Shown here piece by piece: positions 10,440-20,402 of a stretch of 64,000 nt of DNA. Position 1 is the first letter of the stretch, and the number at the start of each line of letters is the position of its first letter. The stretch spans positions 199,238-263,237 of the forward strand of contig NZ_LT593747.1 of the NCBI RefSeq assembly GCF_900089075.1. The letters are read 5' to 3'. Source of the DNA: Vaginella massiliensis. Lineage in GTDB: Bacteria; Bacteroidota; Bacteroidia; Flavobacteriales; Weeksellaceae. A program made the translations under genes and the position numbers. The notes beneath the pieces are model-generated. The model was given only the letters and a program-made list of their open reading frames with translations, was not told the origin of the DNA and searched no databases.

Positions 10440-12188
10440 AACGAAGCCGTCTCACAACTGAGGCGGTTTTTTTTATATAAATAATGGATTGATTATTAGG
10501 TGATTAATATAGAATTCACTATATTTAACTACTTAATTTTCAGCGAAATGAACTATAGAATTAAAGAATATAACCAATCCCAAAACTGGTTATTTCCACC
10601 TTCGATAGAAGAATTAATTCCGACTAATCATCCAGTAAGAATCGTAAACAACGTAGTTGAGAAGATAGACTTAAAACCTCTTTTAGAAACTTACAGTCGG
10701 GAAGGTCATCCTAGTTATCATCCTAAAATGATGCTCAAAGTGATGGTTTACGCTTATATGGACAATATTTATTCCAGTAGAAAGATCGAAAAAGCCCTCA
10801 ATGAGAACATAAACTTTATGTGGCTTTCTGGTAGAGAAAGCATCGACCATAATACGATAGCCCGATTTCGAAGCAATAAGTTAAAAGCCGTATTCAAAGA
10901 CATCTTCAAACAAGTGGTATTGCTTTTGGCAGAAGAAAAATTAGTGAGTCTCAAACGAGTTTATACAGACGGCACCAAAATAGAATCGGTAGCTGGAAGA
11001 TACACCTTTGTCTGGGGAAATTCCATCAAGACCAATCGGGAGAAAATGATCAAACAATTAGAGGATATGTGGCAATACGCGCAGTGCGTTGCTGATGAAG
11101 AAGACCAAGATCCCGAGCCACCGGAGTTCAAAAAACTTGATCCTGAAAAAGTCCAACAAGCCGCAGATAAAATCAACCGAATCCTAAAAGAAAAGTCTGA
11201 CGATCCAAAGAAAAAAGCCAAATCCCGTTACATCCAAAAGAATTTTGCGCCAAACTTAAAGAAATACCAAGAACAAGAAAAGTTACTACAAGAACGCAAC
11301 TCCTACAGCAAAACCGATCCCGATGCGACCTTTATGCGCATGAAGGACGACCACATGCAGAACGGACAATTAAAACCCGGCTACAATGCACAAATCAGCA
11401 CCGAAAACCAAATCATCGTCAACTATACCTTACATCAAGACACCAACGACATTCATACTTTAAAACCTCATTTAGAAAACCATAAAAAACTCTACAATGA
11501 GCTTCCCGAAGAACTCACCGCAGATGCAGGATACGGAAGTGAAGAAAATTACGAACTTTTGGAGGACAAAGCAATCAAAGCCTTTGTAAAGTTCAACACC
11601 TTTGACCAAGAACAAGGCAAATCAAAGAAAAGAAAAAATCCCAAACCCTTTGAACGAGACTCACTCTATTATAATGAAGCGCAAGATTTTTATGTATGCC
11701 CGATGGGACAACGTATGGAAAAGCGCGGTGAGCGAAAAGTCCAAACAAAGTCAGGATATAAGCAAACCTATAGTTGTTATAGCGCTAAAAACTGCAATGG
11801 ATGTCCGCTCAGAAGCCAGTGCTTCAAGGGGAAAAACAACAGGACAGTAGAAAGGAACCATAAATTAGAATACCACAAACAAAAAGCAAGAGAACTTCTC
11901 ACATCCGATATCGGAGAAATAAGAAGAAAACAAAGAACTGCTGATGTCGAACCTACATTTGCCCAACTCAAACACAACCGAAACTTCAAAAGATTTACCC
12001 TAAAAGGAATTGAAAAAGTGGAATTAGAGTTCGGATTGCATGCTTTAGCTCATAATCTGAAAAAGATGAGTGCGTAAACAAGAATAATAACTCATCTTTT
12101 TCTAAATTATTAAATTGAGTTGGTTTTTGACCTCAATTTTTTAATCATAAAAAAACCGTCCCGATTTTATAAACGAGACGGCTTCGTT
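10440..12188 (+). mobile_element. Intact IS1182-family insertion sequence
   Basis: About 1.75 kb bounded by inverted repeats: AACGAAGCCGTCTC at 10440-10453 and its reverse complement at 12175-12188. Inside the left end, CCGTCTC and GAGGCGG form a hairpin followed by Ts, which may terminate transcription from the macroglobulin gene. The element carries one complete transposase. A second, shrunken copy lies at 39875-40627. I could not identify an unambiguous target-site duplication. Confidence 0.9.
10548..12077 (+). CDS. IS1182-family DDE transposase
   Basis: The transposase has 509 residues from the ATG at 10548; the open frame extends 16 codons upstream but MNYRIKEYNQSQNWLFPP is the usual family start. 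The N-terminal DUF772-like region (HPSYHPKMMLKVMVYAY) is followed by the catalytic domain: D141 in VYTDGTKIES, D326 in LTADAGYGSEE and E468 in ADVEPTFAQLKHN. A cysteine cluster (CYSAKNCNGCPLRSQC) sits between the last two, as is common in the family. All three DDE residues and both element ends are intact, so it should be able to move itself and related deleted copies. Confidence 0.93.
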   Translation: MNYRIKEYNQSQNWLFPPSIEELIPTNHPVRIVNNVVEKIDLKPLLETYSREGHPSYHPKMMLKVMVYAYMDNIYSSRKIEKALNENINFMWLSGRESIDHNTIARFRSNKLKAVFKDIFKQVVLLLAEEKLVSLKRVYTDGTKIESVAGRYTFVWGNSIKTNREKMIKQLEDMWQYAQCVADEEDQDPEPPEFKKLDPEKVQQAADKINRILKEKSDDPKKKAKSRYIQKNFAPNLKKYQEQEKLLQERNSYSKTDPDATFMRMKDDHMQNGQLKPGYNAQISTENQIIVNYTLHQDTNDIHTLKPHLENHKKLYNELPEELTADAGYGSEENYELLEDKAIKAFVKFNTFDQEQGKSKKRKNPKPFERDSLYYNEAQDFYVCPMGQRMEKRGERKVQTKSGYKQTYSCYSAKNCNGCPLRSQCFKGKNNRTVERNHKLEYHKQKARELLTSDIGEIRRKQRTADVEPTFAQLKHNRNFKRFTLKGIEKVELEFGLHALAHNLKKMSA

Positions 12189-12297
12189 TTAGTCAAAATG
12201 TTTTTTAGAATGATCTAAAAATTCTTTTTTAATAATCGGTTCGATTGTTATTATTTTAAAATTAACCTTTTTTTTAAAAAAAAGTTTGAAAATCGAT

Positions 12298-12681
12298 TTA
12301 TTTCAGCTTTATTTTTTCGAGATAGGCAGAATCTTTACAAATTTTGAAAACAAAATCTAAGTTGAGTCCAGACAAATCGTTTTGATAATCTGCGCGATAA
12401 GTTCTACAAGGTTTTGTTTTCACTTCATCGGAACCAAAGTTGGTAATCTTACTTTTTTTGAATAATTGATTTTTTACCCAAACGGTGTCCAAGCCATGAG
12501 TTTCTAAAAAAGTTTCAGCTTCGGGCGAATAGTTTAGCCCTCGGAACTTTGCCTCTTCCAAAGTTCTAGAATTCGGGAAGTACGAACATTGAAAAGCTCT
12601 CGGCCCGAAAAAAATCAAAACTACAAATGTTCCTAATCCAATCCCGATTAGGTAGTATTTCAATCGTTTAAGAAAACTCAT
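12298..12681 (-). CDS. Small membrane-anchored protein, DUF4258-like
   Basis: A 127-residue protein with one N-terminal membrane segment (LKYYLIGIGLGTFVVLIFF) followed by a soluble domain. It resembles the DUF4258 proteins often found next to alanine dehydrogenase in flavobacteria: CSYFPNSRTLEEAKFRGLNYS matches the pattern I recall, but the family call rests on memory. Its start overlaps the end of ald by 4 bases, so it is the last gene of the porX-tsaE-ald operon. Function unknown. Confidence 0.65.
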   Translation of the reverse strand: MSFLKRLKYYLIGIGLGTFVVLIFFGPRAFQCSYFPNSRTLEEAKFRGLNYSPEAETFLETHGLDTVWVKNQLFKKSKITNFGSDEVKTKPCRTYRADYQNDLSGLNLDFVFKICKDSAYLEKIKLK

Positions 12682-13877
12682 AACAGCAACAAATTTATAT
12701 CATGAAAAGGAAGGTCGAAACGTTCGCCCAAACTGCGATTTACCAATCGACCCTTGTACAAATAGATTCCGTTACGTACCGTTTTGTCGCAAACCACCAA
12801 ACGGTCGAACCCGCCGTCGTTTGCAATCATCAAAATATAGGGTAAAAAAAAGTTACTCAATGCCTTGGTCGAGGTTCTTGCTACCCTCGAGGTGATGTTT
12901 GCCACACCATAATGTACGACACCGTGTTTTATGAATGTTGGGTTGTCGTGTGTTGTAATTTTAGATGTTTCGCAACAACCGCCATTGTCTATCGACACGT
13001 CGATGATTACGGCACCTTCTTTCATGCGTTCGACCATTGTTTCTGTTACCACACAAGGCGTACGAGAGTCGCCACGCAATGCACCGATGAGTAAATCGCA
13101 GCGCATTAGTGATTTGTTCAGTTCTTTTGGATCTATGGTTGAAGTAGGGAATAGGCTTCCTACATTTTTTTGTAATCGTCTCAATCGAGAAAGCGAATTG
13201 TCGAATACGCGCACCGATGCTCCTAGACCAAGAGCTGTTCGAGTTGCATTTTCGGCTACCGTGCCTGCACCCAAAATCACAACCTCTGTAGGTCTTACGC
13301 CAGTGATGCCTCCCATCAAAATTCCATTGCCACCATGAGCCGTAGACATCAATTCACTGCCGATCAATACAGAAGTTGTTCCAGCAATTTCGCTTAATAA
13401 TCGTACAACTGGCAATTGGTTTTGTTCATCTCGAATGTATTCGAATCCGACACAAGTTATTTTTTTCTTGCTGAGTTTTACAAAATAATCTTGGTTCAAG
13501 ATGTTTGGGGTTACGCTCGAGACTATGAAACTCATTGGTTTGATCCATTTTAATTCATCGCTCGTCAACGGACCGACTTTCAAGATGATCGGATTTTCGA
13601 AGACTTCTCTTGTGCTGTAAGAAATTTGTGCGCCAGCCTCCGAATATTCTTTGTCGTTAAAGTGAGCACCTTCACCAGCACCCGTTTCGACCATGACCTG
13701 ATGACCGTTGCTTACCAATACTTCTACAGCGTCGGGGGTGAGCAACACGCGTTTCTCTTGATTATTGGTTTCTCTTGGGATGCCAATGCAAAATTTTTCT
13801 TTCTTACGAGGAATCTCGAGTAATTCGGCTTGAGGGATCATTTCCTCTTTCGAAAATGGGGTGAAAATTTCGTCCAT
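12678..13877 (-). CDS. ald: Alanine dehydrogenase
   Basis: A 399-residue NAD-dependent alanine dehydrogenase (L-alanine to pyruvate and ammonia), longer at the N-terminus than classic Ald, as in other Bacteroidota members. Visible features are GIPRETNNQEKRVLLTPD near residue 33, the Rossmann motif VVILGAGTVAENA, and VDVSIDNGGCCETS near the active site. The start codon overlaps the tsaE stop codon and the end overlaps the following small gene by 4 bases, indicating translational coupling in one operon. Confidence 0.92.
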   Translation of the reverse strand: MDEIFTPFSKEEMIPQAELLEIPRKKEKFCIGIPRETNNQEKRVLLTPDAVEVLVSNGHQVMVETGAGEGAHFNDKEYSEAGAQISYSTREVFENPIILKVGPLTSDELKWIKPMSFIVSSVTPNILNQDYFVKLSKKKITCVGFEYIRDEQNQLPVVRLLSEIAGTTSVLIGSELMSTAHGGNGILMGGITGVRPTEVVILGAGTVAENATRTALGLGASVRVFDNSLSRLRRLQKNVGSLFPTSTIDPKELNKSLMRCDLLIGALRGDSRTPCVVTETMVERMKEGAVIIDVSIDNGGCCETSKITTHDNPTFIKHGVVHYGVANITSRVARTSTKALSNFFLPYILMIANDGGFDRLVVCDKTVRNGIYLYKGRLVNRSLGERFDLPFHDINLLLL

Positions 13878-14287
13878 TAGTTGTCCAGTGTTAATTTACG
13901 AACGCCATCTTCGATTTCTAGTCGAATCACATGGTGTTCTTTTGGTACAAAATTAATGATTTTATCTGGCCATTCGATCATGCAATAAGCATCAGCATAC
14001 AAATAATCTTCCAACCCTATATCCAGCGCTTCGGTTGCATCATGGATGCGGTAAAAATCGAAATGATAAATCTTTTTTCCGTCTACCGTATCGTATTCAT
14101 TTACCAACGAAAAAGTTGGGCTGCTGACATCGTCTTCGCTACCAAAAGCTTGTATCAAACCCTTGATGAAAGTGGTTTTGCCAGCTCCCATTTCTCCTTC
14201 GAAGCATATGATTTTGTGTTGCAATTGTTTTGCGACTTCTTGTGCAACTCTTGGGATATCTGCTATAGATTTTAAGAAATAAACCAT
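13877..14287 (-). CDS. tsaE: tRNA threonylcarbamoyladenosine biosynthesis ATPase TsaE
   Basis: A 136-residue P-loop protein of the usual TsaE length. The Walker A motif GEMGAGKTT is at residues 31-39, followed by SSPTFSLVNEY and the FDFYR motif. TsaE acts with TsaB and TsaD to make the universal t6A modification at position 37 of ANN-decoding tRNAs. Its start overlaps the last base of the porX stop (TAATG) and its end overlaps the ald start. Confidence 0.95.
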   Translation of the reverse strand: MVYFLKSIADIPRVAQEVAKQLQHKIICFEGEMGAGKTTFIKGLIQAFGSEDDVSSPTFSLVNEYDTVDGKKIYHFDFYRIHDATEALDIGLEDYLYADAYCMIEWPDKIINFVPKEHHVIRLEIEDGVRKLTLDN

Positions 14288-15840
14288 TAATTTTTTGGTG
14301 TTAAAATAGCCAAAGGAATTATCATTTCTTCTAAAGAAATTCCACCGTGTTGATAGGTGTTTTTGTAATAATTTACAAAATGATTGTAATTCTTTGGGAA
14401 GGTTAAAAATAAATTTTCTTTTGCAAAGATATATTTAGAACTGATATTAACCTTAGGTAAAAAGAATTTTTCGGGTTGTTCGATTGCAAAAACATCCTTT
14501 GGGTCGTATTGTAATTGTCTACCCAACTTGTATCGCAGATTGGTGCTCGATTCTTTATCGCCAATTACTTTGGTAGGCTCTTTTACGAAAATAGTACCGT
14601 GGTCGGTGGTTACAATAATTTTTATACCCTCTTGGGCTGCTTTTTTGACGATTTCCATAAGATATGAATTCTCGAACCAATGTTTGGTAATCGAACGGTA
14701 GGTTTTATCGTCTCGAATCATTTCGCCTACGATTTTGTTATCGGTTTTGGCATGCGAAAGGATGTCTATAAAGTTGTAAACAATGACATTGAGGTTGTTG
14801 TTTTTGTAATTATTAAAATCGTCCGAAATTTTTCGTTCGAAATCAGAATTTAGAATTTTGTAATAATTCATACTCAGATTTCCCAAACCGTAACGTTTCA
14901 GTTGATCGGCCAAGAATTCTTTTTCATAGTTGTTTTTGTTGCCCTCTTCGTTGTCATTCAACCATTGATCGGGATAATTTTTCTGAATATCCAACGGCGT
15001 GAGTCCAGCAAAGAAAGCATTGCGAGCGTACTGGGTAGCCGATGGTAAGATAGAAGAATAGATGTTCTCTTTGGCGCTATTGTAATAACGGTTGAAAAGC
15101 GGTTCGATGACCTTCCATTGATCGTATCGTAAATTATCGACCATGATCAACAACACTTTCTCGTTTTCGCCCAAATGCGGCACGACCATTTCTTTGAAAA
15201 CCTGATGCGAAAGCAAGGGAGCCTCTTCATCGCCATACAACCAATTTTCGTAATTGCGCTCGATGAATTTGAAAAATGCTGCATTTGCTTCTTCTTTTTG
15301 ATTTTCGATGATTTGCATCAATGCTTGGTCGTTGATGTTTTCTAATTCGAGTTCCCAGTAAACGATTTTTTTATAAATCTCTTCCCAATCTTCGAAACTG
15401 TTGGCAGCAATGATATTCATCGAGATTTCTCTGAATTCTTGTTGGTAGTTGACAATGGTTTTTTCAGAGATTATTTTGCTGCTGTCCAATATTTTTTTCA
15501 GGCTGAGTAAAATTTGATTGGGGTTTACAGGTTTTATGAGGTAATCGGCGATATGCGATCCAATGGCGTCTTCCATTATCTGCTCTTCTTCGCTTTTTGT
15601 AACCATGATTACTGGTAATTGCGGGCGTATTTCTTTTATTTTGGGCAAAGCTTCCAATCCGCTAAGTCCGGGCATATTTTCGTCGATGAGTACGGTGGCA
15701 AAATTTTCTTTTTCTATGATTTCCAATGCGTCGGTTGCATTGTTGATCATGGTGGTCTCGTATCCTTTTTTTTCTAAGAAAAGGACGTGTGGCTTCAATA
15801 AATCGATTTCATCATCAACCCATAATATTTTTATTGACAT
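14287..15840 (-). CDS. porX: PorX: response regulator with PglZ effector domain (T9SS regulation)
   Basis: The 517-residue protein has an N-terminal receiver domain (WVDDEIDLLKPH; phospho-acceptor D53 in VLIDENMPG; KPVNPNQ) joined to a C-terminal PglZ domain of the alkaline-phosphatase superfamily (MVDNLRYDQW near residue 232, LPSATQYARNA, and VTTDHGTIF with metal ligands). This layout matches PorX, which with the kinase PorY controls the type IX secretion system in Porphyromonas gingivalis. The T9SS cargo proteins in this window fit. The gene heads a coupled operon with tsaE and ald and is divergent from the HD-domain gene, 42 bases away. Confidence 0.93.
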   Translation of the reverse strand: MSIKILWVDDEIDLLKPHVLFLEKKGYETTMINNATDALEIIEKENFATVLIDENMPGLSGLEALPKIKEIRPQLPVIMVTKSEEEQIMEDAIGSHIADYLIKPVNPNQILLSLKKILDSSKIISEKTIVNYQQEFREISMNIIAANSFEDWEEIYKKIVYWELELENINDQALMQIIENQKEEANAAFFKFIERNYENWLYGDEEAPLLSHQVFKEMVVPHLGENEKVLLIMVDNLRYDQWKVIEPLFNRYYNSAKENIYSSILPSATQYARNAFFAGLTPLDIQKNYPDQWLNDNEEGNKNNYEKEFLADQLKRYGLGNLSMNYYKILNSDFERKISDDFNNYKNNNLNVIVYNFIDILSHAKTDNKIVGEMIRDDKTYRSITKHWFENSYLMEIVKKAAQEGIKIIVTTDHGTIFVKEPTKVIGDKESSTNLRYKLGRQLQYDPKDVFAIEQPEKFFLPKVNISSKYIFAKENLFLTFPKNYNHFVNYYKNTYQHGGISLEEMIIPLAILTPKN

Positions 15841-15882
15841 AAATGTTTATTTTTGTTTACTAACTATTAAAATTTTATTCAT

Positions 15883-17102
15883 TTGGATTTCTCAAAGACC
15901 AATAAATTCAAAATTGTAAACGATCCAGTGCATGGATTTATTAGAATTCCGAACGATTTAATCTTCGATATCATACAACATCCATATTTTCAGCGTTTGC
16001 GCAGGATTGCTCAAACCGGACTTACCGAAATGGTTTATCCTGGAGCAAAACATTCGCGTTTTCATCATGCGCTTGGCTGTCTGCATTTGATGCAAAATGC
16101 CGTATCTACCCTGAGAGCAAAAAATGTTCCGATATCAGACGAAGAAGAGACGGGCGTTTACATCGCGATATTGTTGCACGATTTGGGGCATGGTCCTTTT
16201 TCGCACGCTTTGGAGCATTCGATCATCGAAAATACGAATCATGAGGCAATTTCGTTATTACTCATGAAGAAATTGAACGATTTTTTTAACGGAAAATTAA
16301 CGACTGCGATTGAAATATTTAACGGCACCTATCCTAAAAAATTCTTGAAACAATTGGTCTCGAGTCAGCTCGATATCGATCGGCTGGATTATTTGCGACG
16401 CGATAGTTTTTATACTGGTGTGGTCGAGGGTAACATCAATCCAGACCGCATCATCTCGATGATGCATGTGCACGACAACGAATTGATCTACGAAGCCAAA
16501 GGGCTTTATAGTATAGAGAAATTTCTGATGGCAAGAATGTTCATGTATTGGCAAGTTTACATGCACAAAGCTTCGTTTACGGCAGAACATCTTTTGTTGC
16601 AGGTGCTGAGAAGAGCGAAATTTTTAGCTAGGAATGGTGTGGAAATCCCATCGACTTCGTCGCTCAAATTTTTTTGTACGAAAGCCATTACGATTTTATG
16701 AATAATGCTGAAGCAATTGAGCTTTTTACCCAATTGGATGATAGTGATGTGATGGTTTCGATAAAGGAATGGTGCCAACATAAAGACGATATTTTACGAA
16801 TTTTATCAGATAGTATTGTGAATAGAAAAATTCCGAAATCGATTTTGGTAAAACAAGAAATAAAACAAGAATACCTCGATCGAGAATATAAACGAATACA
16901 AACACACTATAAAATAGACGATGCAAGTTATCTGATGTCGTACAACACTATTCACGTTTTGCCCTACGACGAATACATTTCACCGATTAAAATTTTGGAT
17001 AAAAACGGTTTGGTAAAAGCTTTGACGCAGGTTGAACATCAGTTGATTAGCCAATATTTGAGTAAAGAAAGTACCAAGTTTCATTATTATGCATTTGGAT
17101 AA
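15883..17102 (+). pseudogene. HD-domain phosphohydrolase, one frameshift
   Basis: Two consecutive frames together encode one ~405-residue HD-superfamily phosphohydrolase. The first (15883-16701) starts at TTG and contains NDPVHGFI, HSRFHHALG, the HD motif in LLHDLGHGPFSHALEH, and SQLDIDRLDYLRRDS. The second (read from about 16674) continues the family sequence directly to HYYAFG. The break is in a run of seven Ts at 16669-16675; one more T would restore a single frame. This could be a real mutation, an assembly error, or slippage on the homopolymer. The metal-binding part is complete in the first frame. A TATTTTTG -7 box lies at 15848-15855. Confidence 0.85.
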
Positions 17103-17158
17103 TGCGATTCGGATATCAAATAAGTAATAGAAGTATTTCAAAATCTGAAATAAATTAA

Positions 17159-17166
17159 TAATTTTG
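17159..17166 (+). promoter_or_regulatory. Predicted -7 promoter box for the lipid A operon
   Basis: TAATTTTG fits TAnnTTTG and ends 6 bases before the lpxD ATG. It overlaps an alternative TTG start at 17164, which is therefore unlikely to be used. The leader would be very short. Confidence 0.4.
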
Positions 17167-17172
17167 CAGACT

Positions 17173-18195
17173 ATGAAATTTACAGCAATTCAAATTGCAA
17201 ATGTTTTGAATGGAACCGTTGAAGGTGATGACCAAGCAACCGTTTCGAATCTTGCTAAGATAGAAGAAGGAAAAGCAGGAGATATTTCGTTTTTGGCAAA
17301 TCCTAAATACGAAGAATATTTGTATTCTACGCAGGCAAGTGTGGTCATTATCAACCATGATTTAGCCTTATCAAAACCCATAAAACCTACCCTTATAAGA
17401 GTAAAAGATGCCTATCAGGCTTTTACCAAGCTACTCAATTTTTATCAACAATCGATCTACAACAACAAAGTTGGAGTTGAAGACTTTGTGAAGTTGCCCA
17501 GTGAAACCCAATTGGGCGAGAATGTCTATATCGGTAGTTTTACCTCTATTGGCAGCAACGTGAAGATCGGAAATAATGTAAAAATTTTTCCTAATTCTGC
17601 CATAGGCGACAATGTAATTATTGGAGATCATACCATCATCTATAGCGGTGCACAAATATGTTCAGAAACAAAAATAGGCGAGCATTGCATCATTCATAGT
17701 AATGTAGTCTTGGGAGCAGACGGTTTTGGTTTTGCCCCCAAAAGTGATGGTTCTTACGACAAAATTCCGCAAATAGGAAATGTGTTAATCAAAAATCATG
17801 TAGAAATCGGTGCCAATACCACAATAGATCGTGCCACCATGGGCTCTACCATTATAGAAAACGGCGTGAAATTGGACAACCTGATACAAATTGCCCACAA
17901 TGTTCATATTGGCGAGAACACCGTCATTGCTTCACAAACAGGCATTGCAGGCTCTACCAAAATTGGTAAAAACTGTGTCATAGGCGGTCAGGTTGGTATT
18001 GCAGGTCATCTCACCATAGGAGATTACGTGCAAATTCAAGCTCAATCGGGCATCATTACCAATGTAGCAGACAGAGAAATGCTCTACGGTTCACCTGCAA
18101 TTAAAGCCAGTGATTTTAGAAGATCATATGTATATTTCAGAAAATTTCCCGACATTGTAAAAAGGTTGGAGGAAGTCGAGAAACAAAAAAAATAA
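17173..18195 (+). CDS. lpxD: UDP-3-O-acylglucosamine N-acyltransferase LpxD
   Basis: The 340-residue enzyme adds the N-linked hydroxyacyl chain to UDP-3-O-acylglucosamine, the third step of lipid A synthesis. It has an N-terminal uridine-binding domain ([15 protein letters not shown]) followed by a left-handed beta helix of hexapeptide repeats ([19 protein letters not shown] and on). The catalytic histidine region is [11 protein letters not shown]. It is the first gene of an lpxD, lpxC-fabZ, lpxA cluster with gaps of only a few bases. A second LpxD-like gene lies at 21056. Confidence 0.93.
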   Translation: MKFTAIQIANVLNGTVEGDDQATVSNLAKIEEGKAGDISFLANPKYEEYLYSTQASVVIINHDLALSKPIKPTLIRVKDAYQAFTKLLNFYQQSIYNNKVGVEDFVKLPSETQLGENVYIGSFTSIGSNVKIGNNVKIFPNSAIGDNVIIGDHTIIYSGAQICSETKIGEHCIIHSNVVLGADGFGFAPKSDGSYDKIPQIGNVLIKNHVEIGANTTIDRATMGSTIIENGVKLDNLIQIAHNVHIGENTVIASQTGIAGSTKIGKNCVIGGQVGIAGHLTIGDYVQIQAQSGIITNVADREMLYGSPAIKASDFRRSYVYFRKFPDIVKRLEEVEKQKK

Positions 18196-18198
18196 ATA

Positions 18199-19587
18199 AT
18201 GGTTGAAAATCAAAAAACTTTAGCCAAAGAAATTACCTTAGAAGGTGTTGGATTACATACAGGTAAAACAGTAAAATTAACCCTAAAACCTGCCGAAACA
18301 GATACAGGTTTTGTCTTTGTTCGTTCCGATTTAGAAGGTCAACCTCAAGTCGAGGCAGATGCGCAATATGTCGTGAGCACAGCCAGAGGAACAACCCTAG
18401 AAAAGAAAGGAGTCAAAATACACACCACAGAGCATGTCTTGGCGGCGTTGGTTGGGATGGATTTGGATAACTGCATTATCGAAATCAACAATACCGAAAT
18501 TCCAATCATGGATGGCTCATCAAAATATTTTGTAGAAGCAATAGAAAAAGCGGGCATTGTTGAGCAAGACAAAGAAAGAGAGTATTTCAAAATAAAAGAC
18601 ATTGTAACCTATGTAGATCCCGAAACAGGATCTGAGATTACGGCGATACCAGCAGACGAATACCAGATTACAACAATGGTAGATTTTGGAACTAAAGTTT
18701 TAGGAACCCAAAACGCAACCCTCAACAGCATTCATGCTTTCAAAGACGAAATTGCCAATTCGCGTACCTTCTGTTTCTTACACGAATTAGAACAATTGTT
18801 AGAAGCAGGCTTGGTAAAAGGAGGCGATTTGGACAATGCCATTGTATATGTTGACAAAAAAATTACACCCGAAACCAAAGAAAAGTTATGTCAAGCATTC
18901 AACAGAGACAATGTTGCCATCAAACCCAACGGAATCTTAGACCATTTGACTTTGCATCATCCGAACGAAGCAGCAAGACATAAACTACTAGACGTTGTAG
19001 GAGATTTGGCATTGATCGGAACCAAATTGAAGGCAAAGATTATCGCCAACAAACCTGGTCATAAAATCAATACAAATTTTGCAAAAAAATTAAACAAACA
19101 GATCAAACTAGCACAGCGCAACAAAATTCCTGAATTCGATTTGTCGAAAGAACCAATTTATGACATCAATCAAATCATGAAATTGTTGCCGCATCGTTCG
19201 CCATTTTTATTGATCGACAAAGTATTAGAAAAAACAGAAACCACTTTGGTTGGCGTGAAAAACGTCACCATGAACGAACCTTTTTTCGTTGGTCATTTCC
19301 CAAAAGAGCCCGTGATGCCTGGAGTATTGCAAATAGAAGCAATGGCACAATTGGGCGGATTGTTGATTTTAGGAGAGTTAGAAAATCCACAAGATTATTC
19401 TACTTATTTTATGAAGATAGAGAACGCCAAGTTCAAACAAAAAGTAGTTCCGGGCGATACATTGGTATTCAAAATGGAACTTCTAGCACCGATCAGAAGA
19501 GGAATTGTACATATGCGAGGCCAAGGATATGTAAACAACAATTTAGCGGTAGAAGCCGAAATGATGGCCGTAATAACTAAAGAATAA
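18199..19587 (+). CDS. lpxC-fabZ: Bifunctional LpxC deacetylase / FabZ dehydratase fusion
   Basis: A 462-residue fusion typical of Bacteroidota. Residues 1-~310 are LpxC, the zinc deacetylase committing UDP-acyl-GlcNAc to lipid A: GVGLHTGK, KIHTTEHVLAAL and LDHLTLHHPNEAARHKLLDVVGDL carry the zinc ligands and catalytic residues. Residues ~320-462 are FabZ, the hydroxyacyl-ACP dehydratase: LLPHRSPFLLIDKV and the active-site stretch FVGHFPKEPVMPGVLQIEAMAQ. The fusion couples hydroxyacyl-ACP use in lipid A to fatty-acid elongation. It begins 3 bases after lpxD and ends 1 base before lpxA. Confidence 0.96.
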   Translation: MVENQKTLAKEITLEGVGLHTGKTVKLTLKPAETDTGFVFVRSDLEGQPQVEADAQYVVSTARGTTLEKKGVKIHTTEHVLAALVGMDLDNCIIEINNTEIPIMDGSSKYFVEAIEKAGIVEQDKEREYFKIKDIVTYVDPETGSEITAIPADEYQITTMVDFGTKVLGTQNATLNSIHAFKDEIANSRTFCFLHELEQLLEAGLVKGGDLDNAIVYVDKKITPETKEKLCQAFNRDNVAIKPNGILDHLTLHHPNEAARHKLLDVVGDLALIGTKLKAKIIANKPGHKINTNFAKKLNKQIKLAQRNKIPEFDLSKEPIYDINQIMKLLPHRSPFLLIDKVLEKTETTLVGVKNVTMNEPFFVGHFPKEPVMPGVLQIEAMAQLGGLLILGELENPQDYSTYFMKIENAKFKQKVVPGDTLVFKMELLAPIRRGIVHMRGQGYVNNNLAVEAEMMAVITKE

Positions 19588-19588
19588 C

Positions 19589-20386
19589 ATGGAAGTAATG
19601 AATCATCCAATGGCATATATACATCCTACGGCAATTATTGGAGAAAATGTTACCATAAGTCCCTTCTCGTACATCGCAAATGATGTAGAAATTGGCGATG
19701 GAACTTGGATTGCTCCAAATGTAACCATAATGGAAGGCGCGAGAATAGGACGAAACTGTAAAATATTTCCGGGTGCAGTAATTTCTGCAGAACCTCAAGA
19801 CCTGAAATACAAAGGAGAAAAAACCCTCACTTTTATAGGTGACAACACCACGATAAGAGAATGTGTTACCGTAAACAAAGGCACCGATGCATTGGGCTAT
19901 ACCAAGGTTGGAAACAATTGCCTCATCATGGCAGGCGTTCACATAGCACACGATTGTATTTTGGGTAATAATGTAATTTTGGTCAATGGTGTAGGGCTTG
20001 CTGGTCATATCGAGGTTGGTGATTTTGCTTTTGTCGGCGGAATGACAGGCGTGCATCAATTCACCAAAATTGGCGCTCACGCCTTCATCGCAGGTACATC
20101 TCAGGTACGCAAAGATGTTCCACCATATGTGAAAGCGGCAAACTCACCGCTTGCTTTTGTAGGAATAAATGCGGTCGGACTCAGACGTCGAGATTTTTCG
20201 TCCGAAACCATCTATGAAATTCAAAGCATTTACCGCATACTTTTTCAACTGAATCATAATGTATCACAAGCATTAGAAATAATAAAAACAGAATTTCCAG
20301 CGTCAGAAGTGCGTGATAATATCATCAATTTTATAGAAACAAGCGAAAGAGGAATCATGAAAGGATACTCTGGAATTACACAATAA
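19589..20386 (+). CDS. lpxA: UDP-N-acetylglucosamine acyltransferase LpxA
   Basis: The 265-residue hexapeptide-repeat acyltransferase performs the first step of lipid A synthesis. Markers are HPTAIIGENVTISPFSYI, the catalytic His region MAGVHIAHDCILG, and the C-terminal helical domain that begins after the GINAVGLRR signature. The first ATG is used; in-frame ATGs 3 and 7 codons later (MNHPMAYIHP) are also plausible starts. Confidence 0.94.
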   Translation: MEVMNHPMAYIHPTAIIGENVTISPFSYIANDVEIGDGTWIAPNVTIMEGARIGRNCKIFPGAVISAEPQDLKYKGEKTLTFIGDNTTIRECVTVNKGTDALGYTKVGNNCLIMAGVHIAHDCILGNNVILVNGVGLAGHIEVGDFAFVGGMTGVHQFTKIGAHAFIAGTSQVRKDVPPYVKAANSPLAFVGINAVGLRRRDFSSETIYEIQSIYRILFQLNHNVSQALEIIKTEFPASEVRDNIINFIETSERGIMKGYSGITQ

Positions 20387-20402
20387 AAAAGAATAAATAC
20401 AC

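Noticed and set aside
12931-13338. A 135-codon plus-strand frame opposite ald
   Set aside because: It is the antisense shadow of a well-supported alanine dehydrogenase gene.
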